DNA of 44,641 nt, taken from contig JABBOD010000022.1 of assembly GCA_019351995.1 (NCBI GenBank), positions 1 to 44,641 on the forward strand. Direction: 5' to 3'. Source of the DNA: Acidobacteriota bacterium (GTDB lineage: Bacteria > Actinomycetota > Actinomycetes > Actinomycetales > Microbacteriaceae). Positions 9,966 through 17,914 of this stretch are shown here, one piece after another; the first letter of the stretch is position 1, and the number at the start of each line of letters is the position of its first letter. The position numbers and the translations under genes were made by a program. Under the pieces are notes generated by a model. That model saw only the letters and a list, made by a program, of their open reading frames with translations. It made no database searches and was not told where the DNA came from.

Positions 9966-10002
9966 ACCCCGAACGGGGTCGTGAGCGGCCGGGGGGCCGC
10001 TC
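9966..10002 (+). terminator. Tandem hairpins between DUF2510 copies 1 and 2
   Basis: Two adjacent perfect hairpins: ACCCCG-AA-CGGGGT (9966-9979) and GAGCGGCC-gggg-GGCCGCTC (9983-10002). They lie just upstream of a -10-like TACACT (10004-10009). They could terminate copy 1 or control the copy 2 promoter. Confidence 0.5.
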
Positions 10003-10003
10003 G

Positions 10004-10009
10004 TACACT
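10004..10009 (+). promoter_or_regulatory. Candidate -10 box for DUF2510 copy 2
   Basis: TACACT immediately follows the second hairpin and lies 32 nt before the GTG start at 10042. The hairpin occupies the -35 to -10 interval. Confidence 0.35.
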
Positions 10010-10041
10010 GGAAGTGCCGTCGACGCTCAGGAGGGATGCGC

Positions 10042-11085
10042 GTGACTGATCAAGCAACCCGCGTTGTCCCGGCGGGCTGGTACCAAGACCCGGCCGTCAC
10101 CGAGCAGGTTCGCTGGTGGAACGGCCTCGCCTGGACCGAACACGTCCGCGATAAGCCGAGTCCGGCTCCGGTGTCCGCCGGTGGCGCCACCCACGACGCG
10201 ACGGTCGCGAGCGAGACGGCGGGCGAAGGACTCCTCGAACGCACGGCAGACAACACCCAGGGGACCACGGCCGAGCGCATCGCCGCTGCCCGGGAGCTGG
10301 AACGCCAGTTCGGTATCGGCACGTCCGAGAATGAGATCATCACCGGTGCGACGGCGCTGGGGTTCGGCACCGGAGCGGCTTCGTCGCCGGAGCGGAGCGC
10401 GACGTCGACGCCCGGGACAGAATCCGGCTCACGGCCGACCGGTGCGCTGAACCCCGACAACCCGGCCGTCCAGCGTGCCGCCGCAGCGCACAGCACCGGA
10501 ACCGGGCCGCGGTCTCACACGACGACCGGAGCGGCGTGGCTGATCGCGTTGACTCCCCTGCTCACGGTTCTCTTCGGTTTGACGGCCGCGTACGTGTTCT
10601 TCTACATGACCGCCGCTCCCGTGGTGTTCGTGATCGCCGTCCTCATTCCGTATCTCCTGGGTCTTCTCTGGGCCCTGAACGACGGCCGCACCCTCAGGTC
10701 TCGTGGTTTCAACCCCCCGGGTCCGTGGTGGGCGCTCACGACCTCGCTGGGCTATCTGATCCTTCGGCGCATCCGCGTGCCAGGATCGGGGCCGCTCTTC
10801 ATGTTCGGGATCATCGGGGCGCTGGCCATCGCTCTCCCCGCGGCGACCTACGCCAGTGGCGCGATCCAGCCGCTCTCGAACGCGCTGACCATTCAGAACA
10901 CGATCAGCACCAGCTACCTCGAATCGGGCCGCGCGGTGTCGGTCAGCTGTCCACCCTTCGTGGATGCCACGACCACCGGCACTCTCTACAGCTGCAGCGC
11001 CACCCTCGCCACCGGTGTCGTGAAACAGGTCTGGGTGAGCATCGACGGACCTGACGGCAAGTTCAGCTACTCGATGGCCTTCTAG
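10042..11085 (+). CDS. DUF2510 membrane protein (array copy 2)
   Basis: Protein of 347 residues with the same plan as the previous gene: an N-terminal DUF2510 module (PAGWYQDPAVTEQVRWWNG, then WTEHV), a 120-residue Ser/Thr/Ala/Gly-rich linker, about four hydrophobic helices from residue 166, and an extracytoplasmic tail with two cysteines (SCPPF and YSCSA). An ATG lies at 10036, but the AGGAGGG ribosome site ends right at it, so the GTG at 10042 with 6-nt spacing is the better start. Its similarity to copy 1 in both the module and the cysteine tail suggests duplication. Function unknown. Confidence 0.85.
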   Translation: MTDQATRVVPAGWYQDPAVTEQVRWWNGLAWTEHVRDKPSPAPVSAGGATHDATVASETAGEGLLERTADNTQGTTAERIAAARELERQFGIGTSENEIITGATALGFGTGAASSPERSATSTPGTESGSRPTGALNPDNPAVQRAAAAHSTGTGPRSHTTTGAAWLIALTPLLTVLFGLTAAYVFFYMTAAPVVFVIAVLIPYLLGLLWALNDGRTLRSRGFNPPGPWWALTTSLGYLILRRIRVPGSGPLFMFGIIGALAIALPAATYASGAIQPLSNALTIQNTISTSYLESGRAVSVSCPPFVDATTTGTLYSCSATLATGVVKQVWVSIDGPDGKFSYSMAF

Positions 11086-11095
11086 AACGCACTCT

Positions 11096-11109
11096 CGCAC
11101 GCGCGTGCG
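11096..11109. terminator. 14-nt palindrome after DUF2510 copy 2
   Basis: CGCACGCGCGTGCG is a perfect palindrome 10 nt beyond the stop codon. Its position suits a terminator, but it has no loop or T-run and could be a protein-binding site. Confidence 0.3.
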
Positions 11110-11254
11110 GCCCGCATCCGGGTGCGTTCGGTGTCACGAGTGCCGTGCCAGGGCGGGCCCCGAAGTGGGGACTCACCGAGGAATCCCCGCCTGGGTAGTC
11201 TGCAATTACAGCGTTCGGGACCCGACTCGATCGCCAAATGGAGGGGGGATCCTC

Positions 11255-11608
11255 ATGTCATCCGCACACGAAGCCCCTGCCGCAGCCTGGTACCCGGACC
11301 CGCAAACGGCCGGACAGGTTCGCTGGTGGGATGGCACGAACTGGACCGAGCACGTGTCGACGCCGGCGGTTGCCGCTCCCAGCGTCGCCGAACAGCTGGC
11401 TGCTCCGATCGCGTCGGAGCTCGCCGAGATGGATGCCATTTTCGCCGCAGCGGCGCAGCGCATCAGCCCCGAGCACACCGCAACGGTCACCTACATCGGC
11501 CGCCACGCTGCGGGTGAGACCCCGGCACCGCGCCAACCGTCCTCCGCGCCGCGCTTCCGACCGCGCATCAGGACCCAGGTCGCCGCGCAGTCGTTGTCGT
11601 ACGCCTAG
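11255..11608 (+). CDS. Short soluble DUF2510 protein (array copy 3)
   Basis: Protein of 117 residues carrying only the DUF2510 module (AAWYPDPQTAGQVRWWDG, then WTEHV) and a short Ala/Pro-rich tail ending in a basic stretch (RFRPRIRTQ). It has no transmembrane segments, unlike its three neighbours, so it is either a cytoplasmic version or a gene that lost its membrane half. GGAGGGGGG lies 6 nt before the ATG and supports this start rather than the longer open frame from 11105. There is no frameshift or stop in the following 57 bp that would join it to the next gene, so it reads as an independent gene. Confidence 0.75.
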   Translation: MSSAHEAPAAAWYPDPQTAGQVRWWDGTNWTEHVSTPAVAAPSVAEQLAAPIASELAEMDAIFAAAAQRISPEHTATVTYIGRHAAGETPAPRQPSSAPRFRPRIRTQVAAQSLSYA

Positions 11609-11665
11609 AGAACACCGATCGCTCGCGACATCAGCCGCGAGACAGGGGACATTAGTGGGGGAAAC

Positions 11666-12760
11666 GTGTCCGATGGTTCGTTGAGACCAGCCGGTGGTTG
11701 GTACGCGGATCCGCTGGATGCTGCCCAACTCCGCTGGTGGGATGGGACCAACTGGACTCGACAGACCACGCCGGCGAGCGTTGCAGCTGTCGATACCGCT
11801 CCCACCGCAGAGCCCGTCGCCCCCGTGCAGGCAGTTCCCGCTCCCACCGCGGTGGCTCCGACGGCGGCTCTGCTCGCCAGCGGGGTTCCGTTCTTCGCGA
11901 CCGTCGGTGGCCCGGCCCCCGCTGGCACGCGCACGGCACCCCCGCAACCGACGGGCGCCCTCTTCCCGGGGTTGGTTCCGTCGCTCGAAGAGCCGCGCAC
12001 GATCGATCCGGTCGTCACACCGCTCAGCTCCACGAACACGCTCCGACCGGCGGAGTGGGTGAGCGCGACAACACCCGTCAGCGCGACCGAACCCGTCGGC
12101 CCGGTGAAGCCGTTCAGCCTCGCGGAACCGGTCAGTGCGACGGAACCGTTCACCCTGCGTGAACCCTTCACCCTGCGCGAGCCCTTCAGCCTGCGCGAGC
12201 CCTCGACCACCGACATCAGCTCCCGTCCCGGATTTCGCTGGTACGGATCCGTTCCCGTTGGTCCGAGCGGCTCCACCTACACGGGTGCGCTCGTCTTCAT
12301 CCTCCTGACCCCGCTGCTCATGGTGGCCGCGTACGCCGTGCGCGCCCCGCTGAACTCCTTGACGGCTGGCCTTGCACATAACCTCGCACTGATCATCATT
12401 CTCGGCGCCCTGTCGTTCGCCAGCATCGGCGCCGCCCAGGTCGACAGGAGCGGACTGGCCAAGCGCGGATACTTCGATCTCGCGTCGCCCTTCTGGGTGC
12501 TGCTGACGCCGCTGGTGTACCTCGGGGTGCGCGCGGCTCGCCTCCGTCCTCAGGGCCCCGGCGGACGGCGCGCAATCCTCCTGTGGTTCGCGGCGTGGAC
12601 CGCCGCCGCCGCCATCGTGGGACTCACGTCCGGGGAGACGGTGCAGAAGGTGCAAGTCACCGTCACGGAGCTGCTGGGGACGATGAACCACCCGGCGGTC
12701 TCGGCGACACCGGCCCCCACCTCGACACCCGCGACTCACGCGGCAGCCGCGACCCCGTAG
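11666..12760 (+). CDS. DUF2510 membrane protein with hexapeptide repeats (array copy 4)
   Basis: Protein of 364 residues. The N-terminal DUF2510 module reads GGWYADPLDAAQLRWWDG and WTRQ, with Arg-Gln replacing the usual Glu-His after the last tryptophan. The linker contains eight consecutive hexapeptides ending in proline (12059-12202), then about four hydrophobic helices from residue 208 and a Thr/Pro/Ala-rich C-terminus with no cysteines. The GTG start follows GTGGGGGAAAC. It closes the array of four DUF2510 genes; the order, spacing and shared plan suggest tandem duplication. Function unknown. Confidence 0.82.
   Translation: MSDGSLRPAGGWYADPLDAAQLRWWDGTNWTRQTTPASVAAVDTAPTAEPVAPVQAVPAPTAVAPTAALLASGVPFFATVGGPAPAGTRTAPPQPTGALFPGLVPSLEEPRTIDPVVTPLSSTNTLRPAEWVSATTPVSATEPVGPVKPFSLAEPVSATEPFTLREPFTLREPFSLREPSTTDISSRPGFRWYGSVPVGPSGSTYTGALVFILLTPLLMVAAYAVRAPLNSLTAGLAHNLALIIILGALSFASIGAAQVDRSGLAKRGYFDLASPFWVLLTPLVYLGVRAARLRPQGPGGRRAILLWFAAWTAAAAIVGLTSGETVQKVQVTVTELLGTMNHPAVSATPAPTSTPATHAAAATP
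12059..12202 (+). repeat. Eight tandem 18-bp repeats coding proline-ended hexapeptides
   Basis: Eight in-frame 18-nt units encode VSATTP, VSATEP, VGPVKP, FSLAEP, VSATEP, FTLREP, FTLREP and FSLREP. The last three units (12149-12202) are nearly identical at the DNA level, so that end looks recently expanded. Confidence 0.85.
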
Positions 12761-12806
12761 CGGCGGGAAGTCAGCCGCCCATCAGGCTCGCATGATCCTG
12801 GCTGCC

Positions 12807-12812
12807 TAGGCT
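12807..12812 (+). promoter_or_regulatory. Candidate -10 box of leaderless phosphatase gene
   Basis: TAGGCT lies 7 nt before the ATG at 12820. No Shine-Dalgarno is present. Confidence 0.45.
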
Positions 12813-12819
12813 GAGGCGG

Positions 12820-13479
12820 ATGAGACTCTTGCTAATCCGCCACGGGCAGACTCCGGCGAATGTGCTGGGCGAACTGGATACCGCCGTTCCCGGCCCCGGA
12901 CTCACCGAGTTGGGCCAGCAACAGGCGGCCGCTGTGCCCGCTGCGCTGGCTGGTGAGCGGATCACCAGCATCTACGCGTCCCAGCTGGTGCGCACCCAGC
13001 ACACCGCGGTCCCGCTCGCGCGCGTGCGCGGAGAACTGGAGCGCGTGGTTCTTCCGGGCATCCACGAAATCGAGGCGGGCGATCTCGAAGGGCGTTCCGA
13101 CGAGGTGGCGGTCCGCAGGTACATGGAGACGGTCTGGGCGTGGGGCTCTGGCGAACTCGATGCCCGCATGCCGGGCGCCGGCGACGGTCACGACTTCTAC
13201 GGCCGCTTCGACACCGACCTCGCGCGCATCGCCGCCGAGCATGATCAGGATGCGACGGTCGCGGTGTTCAGCCACGGCGCGGCGATTCGGGTCTGGACCG
13301 CCGGCCGCGCCCGCAACATCGAACCGGAGTTCGCCGGAAGAAAGCACCTGGACAACACCGGCATCGTGATTCTGGTGGGCTCACCGAGCGATGGCTGGAA
13401 CATGGAGAGCTTCGCCGGTCAGCCGGTCGGCGGCGCAGGACTCGAAGACCCGACCGCGCACGACGTGACCGGCGAATAG
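12820..13479 (+). CDS. Histidine phosphatase family protein
   Basis: Histidine phosphatase (phosphoglycerate mutase-like) of 219 residues. The phospho-acceptor motif LLIRHGQT is at residues 4-11 (R7, H8, G9), the conserved YASQLVRTQHTA block follows, and the second catalytic histidine is in VFSHGAAIRVW. The fold is complete. The substrate cannot be told from sequence: members act on sugar phosphates, nucleotides or cofactor phosphates. Leaderless start inferred from TAGGCT. It converges on the acyl-CoA ligase gene, with 39 bp between stops. Confidence 0.88.
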   Translation: MRLLLIRHGQTPANVLGELDTAVPGPGLTELGQQQAAAVPAALAGERITSIYASQLVRTQHTAVPLARVRGELERVVLPGIHEIEAGDLEGRSDEVAVRRYMETVWAWGSGELDARMPGAGDGHDFYGRFDTDLARIAAEHDQDATVAVFSHGAAIRVWTAGRARNIEPEFAGRKHLDNTGIVILVGSPSDGWNMESFAGQPVGGAGLEDPTAHDVTGE

Positions 13480-13518
13480 CCGCGGCGAATCGCCCCGACG
13501 CCGACTGGTGAGAGGCGG

Positions 13519-15093
13519 CTACTTGCCCTTCAGGTCTTTGCGCAGGATCTTGCCCGCCGACGACTTCGGCACCGCGTCGATGAACGAGACCGCTCGCACC
13601 TTCTTGTGAGGCGCGACGTGGCTCGCGATGAAGTTCATCACGGCCTCCGCATCGAGTTCCGAGCCGTCCTTGAGCACGACGAAAGCCTTGGGAATCTCTC
13701 CCGCCTCCTCGTCGAGGGCGGCCACGACCGCGGCATCCGCGATCTCCGGATGCGTGAGCAGCAGCGCCTCCAACTCGGCGGGCGCCACCTGGTAGCCCTT
13801 GTACTTGATGAGCTCCTTGAGACGGTCGACGATCTGGAACGAACCGTCGTGGTTGACCTGCGCGATGTCACCGGTGTGCAGGAAGCCATCGTCGTCGACG
13901 GTCTCGTGGGTGGCATCCTCGCGGCCGAGGTAGCCGAGCATGACGTTCGGTCCGCGCACCCACAACTCGCCGGGGTCGCTGGATCCCTCTGCCGGCATCT
14001 CGATCTCCTCGCCGGTGTCGACGTTGACGAGCTTGCACTCGATGTTGGCGATCGGGAAGCCGATGGTGCCGCGCGACAGGTCGTCACGGTCCGGCGGGAT
14101 CACGTGCGAGACCGGGCTCAGCTCGCTCATGCCGTAGCCCTGCTGCATGTGCACCCCGAGCCGCTCCATGACCGCGAGGGCGAGCGCTTCGGACAGCGGA
14201 GCGGCGCCGCTCATCATCCCGCGAACGCTCGAGAGGTCGAACTGGTCGACCAGGGGGTGCTTGGCCAGCGCCACCGCGACGGGCGGGGCGATGAAGACGA
14301 AGGTCACCTTCTGGTCCTGGATGACCTGCAGGAACTGAGCAAGGTCGAAGCGCGGAAGCGTGACGAGCACTGCGCGACGGTAGATGGCCAGGTTCAGCAG
14401 CACCGTCATGCCGTAGATGTGGAAGAACGGGAGGAACGCGAGAACGCGGTCGGTGTTCTCGGTGTCGAGCACCGGCGTGCCCTGCACGACGTTGGCAACC
14501 AGGTTGGTGTGGCTGAGCATGACGCCCTTGGCGAACCCCGTGGTGCCGGAGGAGTACGGGATCACCGCGACGTGCGTCGCCGGGTCGAAACTGACCTCGG
14601 GAGCGGCCTTGCCCTCCCCCAGCAGATCGCGGAGGCTCGCGTAGCCCTCGAAGCCGTCAATGACAACGATCTTGTCGTCCGGGATCCCTGCGGTCGCTGC
14701 CGCGGCACTCGCGACCGGCAGCAGGGGGCTGACGGTGAAGAGCATCTTCGCTCCCGAGTCCAGGAGCTGCCGAGCCATCTCCTCGTCGGTGTAGAGCGCG
14801 TTGATGGTGGTCGCGGTCGCCCCGGAGCGCAGGATGCCGTGGAAGACGGTCGCAAACGCCGGGATGTTCGGCGAGTGCAGGGCGATGATATCTCCGATGC
14901 CCATCCCGCGGGCGGCGAGTGCGCCGGCGAAGAGGTCGATTTGCGCCTTCAGAGCGCCGTAGCTTGTCTCGGCACCCGACGGCCCGTCGATCAGCGCGAT
15001 CCGCGCGGCGTCCTCCGCGGTGAGGTCTTTGAACAGGAAGTCGTAGACGCTCAGCTTCGGGATGATCTCGTCGGGATACGGGCTCATGAACAT
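13519..15093 (-). CDS. AMP-forming acyl-CoA / 4-coumarate-CoA ligase-like enzyme
   Basis: ANL-superfamily adenylating enzyme of 524 residues that activates a carboxylic acid to its acyl-CoA through an acyl-adenylate. Visible motifs are the P-loop YSSGTTGFAKGV, the GYGMSELSPVSH block, the hinge region LKELIKYKGYQVAP, and the C-terminal catalytic lysine region PKSSAGKILRKDLKGK. These match 4-coumarate-CoA ligase-like enzymes best, although the natural acid is unknown. An upstream in-frame codon exists, but AAAGGAG sits 7 nt before the ATG at 15093 and decides the start. It stands alone, next to a small HTH gene in the same direction. Confidence 0.9.
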   Translation of the reverse strand: MFMSPYPDEIIPKLSVYDFLFKDLTAEDAARIALIDGPSGAETSYGALKAQIDLFAGALAARGMGIGDIIALHSPNIPAFATVFHGILRSGATATTINALYTDEEMARQLLDSGAKMLFTVSPLLPVASAAAATAGIPDDKIVVIDGFEGYASLRDLLGEGKAAPEVSFDPATHVAVIPYSSGTTGFAKGVMLSHTNLVANVVQGTPVLDTENTDRVLAFLPFFHIYGMTVLLNLAIYRRAVLVTLPRFDLAQFLQVIQDQKVTFVFIAPPVAVALAKHPLVDQFDLSSVRGMMSGAAPLSEALALAVMERLGVHMQQGYGMSELSPVSHVIPPDRDDLSRGTIGFPIANIECKLVNVDTGEEIEMPAEGSSDPGELWVRGPNVMLGYLGREDATHETVDDDGFLHTGDIAQVNHDGSFQIVDRLKELIKYKGYQVAPAELEALLLTHPEIADAAVVAALDEEAGEIPKAFVVLKDGSELDAEAVMNFIASHVAPHKKVRAVSFIDAVPKSSAGKILRKDLKGK

Positions 15094-15228
15094 GCGATCT
15101 CCTTTGATCTGTTCGGGTACCTGAATGAATACTCGCATCTGCCGCTGAGTGTGGCCACTGTGAGATCCCAGTCTGTGCTCGTGGAGGACACGAGCGGACG
15201 AGCCGCACAGCGGGGAGGGGACCAGGTG

Positions 15229-15693
15229 CTACTCCGGAAACACCCGCTTGTAGCTTCGCCCGTCGGCCACGGTGATGGTCTCGGCGCGCAACTGCCCGCG
15301 CGACACGCGCAGGTAGATCGCCTGCGCTGTCACGCCGAGTTGCCGCGAGGCCTCGGCGACCGACAGTCCCGGCAACTCGGTGGGGCGAGAACTCGGGCGC
15401 TCGCTCCGCTTGCGGCCGGCGTCGTGGCGAGCCGCGATCTCGGCGTCTGAGCCCTGCCACCGCCATCGGCAGGCCGCGGGGCTGAGTTGCGCGGCCGAGG
15501 CGACATCGCTCCAGCTCGCACCGGCGTCGAGGGCGTCACGCACGGCGCGAAGCGCGGCGGCATCGGCGTCGACGACCGCCAGGAGCGCCCGGACAGCGGC
15601 AAGTCGGTCGAGAGGCGCGGGCACGGCATCCGGCGCATCGAGGGCACGCAGCCGCTCGAGGGCCGCGCGCGACTCGATCGAAAGGAACGGCAT
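15229..15693 (-). CDS. Small HTH DNA-binding protein
   Basis: Protein of about 154 residues. The C-terminal third (LSVAEASRQLGVTAQAIYLR, then SRGQL and a basic tail) looks like a helix-turn-helix of the excisionase/MerR-like type. A second helical segment in the middle (SWSDVASAAQLSPAACRWRW) also resembles a helix-turn-helix, so the protein may have two DNA-contacting units. The methionine at 15693 is chosen because the residues before it are not conserved-looking; the ribosome site is weak. Target and function are unknown. It lies upstream of the acyl-CoA ligase in the same direction, but the 135-bp gap argues against tight coupling. Confidence 0.68.
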   Translation of the reverse strand: MPFLSIESRAALERLRALDAPDAVPAPLDRLAAVRALLAVVDADAAALRAVRDALDAGASWSDVASAAQLSPAACRWRWQGSDAEIAARHDAGRKRSERPSSRPTELPGLSVAEASRQLGVTAQAIYLRVSRGQLRAETITVADGRSYKRVFPE

Positions 15694-15780
15694 TCCCCGA
15701 TCATCACAGATCGGCGCCCGGCGGGCAGGCAACGAGGCGAGTCGCGTCGTGCGCCCGCCGCGCCCCGGACCGCAACTCGA

Positions 15781-16536
15781 CTACTGCGCCGTGTAGCCGC
15801 CGTCGACCAGGTGGTAGCTGCCCGTGATGAAGCTCGCGGCGTCGCTGGCCAGGAAGGCGACGAGGGCCGCGACCTCCTCGGGGTTTCCGAGGCGTCCGAG
15901 CGCGTGCTTGGCGGCGAGGAAGGTCTGCGTGTCGGCGTCGAGAGCACCGTCGACCAACGGCGTGTGAATGAAGCCAGGACCGACTGCCGTGACCCGCACC
16001 CGGTGAGCGGCGTACTCGAGGGCCGCGTTCTGGGTGAGTCCGAGGAGGCCGTGCTTCGCCGTCACGTAGGCGCTCGACAGCGGGAAGCCCACAGACCCGA
16101 GGATCGACGCCATGTTGACGATCGATCCGCCGCCGTTCAGCGATATCGCGGGCAGTTGCGCCTTCAGCCCGTACATCACCGCGTTCAGGTTGACCTCGAT
16201 CACCTGCCGCCAGCTCTCGAGCGTGTAGTCGCCGAGGAGGGCGGCTTCACCACCGATGCCGGCGTTATTGACGGCGATCCGGAGCGGGGCGAGTGCATTC
16301 GCCTCGGCGACCGCAGCAACCGCCAGTTGGGGATCGGTGACATCGCCGACCAGGCCGATCGCGGTGCCGCCCGCGGCGGTGATCTCCGTGACCACCGCAT
16401 CCACCGGCTCCTTCTTCAGGTCGACGACGACGATCTCGGCCCCGTTCGCCGCCAACAGCAAGGCGGTGGCGCGTCCAATTCCGGATGCGCCCCCCGTCAC
16501 GATCGCCGATCGTCCCGCAACGTCATAGCTGGCCAT
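15781..16536 (-). CDS. Short-chain dehydrogenase/reductase (SDR)
   Basis: Classical SDR of 251 residues, NAD(P)-dependent. The cofactor motif TGGASGIG is at residues 14-21, the acidic VVVDLKKEP stretch favours NAD(H), NNAG is near 90, and the catalytic serine (NMASILGS), tyrosine and lysine (SAYVTAKHG) are all present. It ends with the common SYHLVDGGYTAQ. The start is preceded by GAGGG. Its position near the acyl-CoA ligase could suggest shared lipid or aromatic acid metabolism, but that is only neighbourhood inference. Substrate unknown. Confidence 0.9.
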   Translation of the reverse strand: MASYDVAGRSAIVTGGASGIGRATALLLAANGAEIVVVDLKKEPVDAVVTEITAAGGTAIGLVGDVTDPQLAVAAVAEANALAPLRIAVNNAGIGGEAALLGDYTLESWRQVIEVNLNAVMYGLKAQLPAISLNGGGSIVNMASILGSVGFPLSSAYVTAKHGLLGLTQNAALEYAAHRVRVTAVGPGFIHTPLVDGALDADTQTFLAAKHALGRLGNPEEVAALVAFLASDAASFITGSYHLVDGGYTAQ

Positions 16537-16698
16537 GATGCCCTCGATCTCCCCGCCGCCGTCGGCAGGCTCACACGCGACGCTACGCGCGGAGTCCGCT
16601 GCGGGATCGGGCCGAAAGTCCTACCGCCTCGGTTCTCCGACGTCAGGCGGCGAGGTTGTGCGACGCAACGGACCGGCGCTTCGTCGATTCACAGCTGT

Positions 16699-17457
16699 CT
16701 AGCTCGGCTGGAACCAGGGCGGGTACACGGCCACCTTGGGCGCCGCTCCCCCGACGTCGGCGAGCAGTTGCTTCACCTGGTCACGCACCGGCTCGTTCGG
16801 GACGCCCACCAGGGTGATCGCCGAGAAGGGGACGGGTCCCGCGGCGAGGAGTTCGGCATCCAGAAGTTCCGCGTCGAGCGAGAAGGTGGTGCGCAGCAGA
16901 GCGGTCCCGGCGTCACCGACGGCGAAGCGGGTCGAAGGAGCCGCGGCGTCGCCGTTGGCGAACACGATGTCGGGGCCGACCTGGCCGGCCGAGGTCACCA
17001 GGATGACGTAGTCGAGCGGCGAGGTTGCACGCGCGGCATCCGACCAGTGGACTCCGGCTGCGCCGCTGCGCAACTCATTCCAGCGGGTGGCGTGCGGACT
17101 GAGTTGGAAGGGAACGCGGTCCCCGACGAATCCACCGACGGCGAGTTCCACCGTGGCGCGCAACTCGCGCGTGGTGGTGGAGCTGACGTCGACGGCGGGG
17201 GCGGCATCCGAGCGGATCGCCTCGTCGATGACGATCGCCTCGAGGTTGGTCAGATGGGTGACGTGATACACGCGTTGAGTGTTGAGCAGCATCGTCGGAC
17301 GGCTGGTGGTGCGCGCGGCCATCGGTCGGGTGGTCATCGTCCCGGACGCCGTGCGCCGCGCCGTCGCGACTGCTGCGCGCTTCGGGGCCTCAGCCTGCGG
17401 GCGGGGGAAACAGATGTCGCACAGGCCGTCTTCGAAACCGTGTTTGCACTCGGGCAC
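16699..17457 (-). CDS. DarT-like ADP-ribosyltransferase (DUF4433) with N-terminal zinc motif
   Basis: Protein of 252 residues. Residues 4-16 contain C-x-H-(x6)-C-x2-C (ECKHGFEDGLCDIC), a likely small zinc-binding knuckle, followed by a basic linker. From about residue 60 it follows the DarT/DUF4433 pattern: VYHVTHLTNLEAIV (62-75), VPFQLSPHATRW (115-126), LDYVILVTSAGQVG (148-161), IVFANGDAA (164-172) and DAELLAAGPVP (200-210), whose E202 occupies the place of the catalytic glutamate. DarT enzymes ADP-ribosylate thymidine in single-stranded DNA. The GTG start is set by GAGGAGAG five bases upstream. It lies 67 bp after vapC on the same strand. No DarG-type macrodomain antitoxin is visible anywhere in the window. 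Family assignment is fairly firm; activity is inference. Confidence 0.78.
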   Translation of the reverse strand: MPECKHGFEDGLCDICFPRPQAEAPKRAAVATARRTASGTMTTRPMAARTTSRPTMLLNTQRVYHVTHLTNLEAIVIDEAIRSDAAPAVDVSSTTTRELRATVELAVGGFVGDRVPFQLSPHATRWNELRSGAAGVHWSDAARATSPLDYVILVTSAGQVGPDIVFANGDAAAPSTRFAVGDAGTALLRTTFSLDAELLDAELLAAGPVPFSAITLVGVPNEPVRDQVKQLLADVGGAAPKVAVYPPWFQPS

Positions 17458-17524
17458 TGGCTCTCCTCGTTGCCGGAACTTCCAGGTTACGCCAGTGCGG
17501 GACGCCGCGTCGGGCCGGCACCGC

Positions 17525-17914
17525 TCACCACACGCGATGAAGGCCCGGAAGTGTCGCAAATGCGCCGTCGCCGGTGACGAGCGGGAGGCCCTCCAGGATG
17601 CCCTGGGCCGCGAGGATCCGATCGAACGGGTCGCGGTGCGCCCAACGGAGCCCGCCCGCCGCGAGCGCGTGACGGCTGGTGATCGACACCTCGTGCGCTC
17701 CCAGCCGGTGGAGGTTCTGTGGATACGACAGCACGATTGCCTCGCCATCAGGCAGTTTGCCGAGGCGGCTCTTGGTGGAGATCTCCCACGCGGATGCTGC
17801 GGACACCAGCAACTCGACGCCGGCATCCTCGATCAGCTCGCGCGCGGTCGTCGACAGGCGTGCCGGATCCCGCCACGCCCACAGCAGCACGTGGGTGTCG
17901 AGCAACAACCTCAC
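17525..17914 (-). CDS. vapC: VapC-type PIN-domain toxin
   Basis: PIN-domain ribonuclease of 129 residues. It begins RLLLDTHVLLWAW with the first metal-binding aspartate, has the conserved glutamate in SAASAWEISTKSRLGKL, and the later acidic residues in HRDPFDRILAAQ and LVTGDGAF. This resembles the type II toxin subgroup usually paired with Phd/YefM antitoxins. The GTG start overlaps the antitoxin stop by four bases (GTGA); another GTG four codons upstream is possible. Expected to cleave RNA when the antitoxin is degraded; the target is unknown. Confidence 0.88.
   Translation of the reverse strand: MRLLLDTHVLLWAWRDPARLSTTARELIEDAGVELLVSAASAWEISTKSRLGKLPDGEAIVLSYPQNLHRLGAHEVSITSRHALAAGGLRWAHRDPFDRILAAQGILEGLPLVTGDGAFATLPGLHRVW

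Noticed and set aside
13606..15450. Long plus-strand open frame (614 codons) across the acyl-CoA ligase
   Set aside because: Antisense shadow in high-GC DNA: the minus strand gives a complete enzyme with all ANL motifs, and the plus-strand protein is Arg/Asp/His-rich without any domain.
15487..17577. Plus-strand open frame of 696 codons
   Set aside because: It crosses the HTH, SDR and DarT-like genes on the opposite strand and their intergenic gaps, with shadow-like composition.
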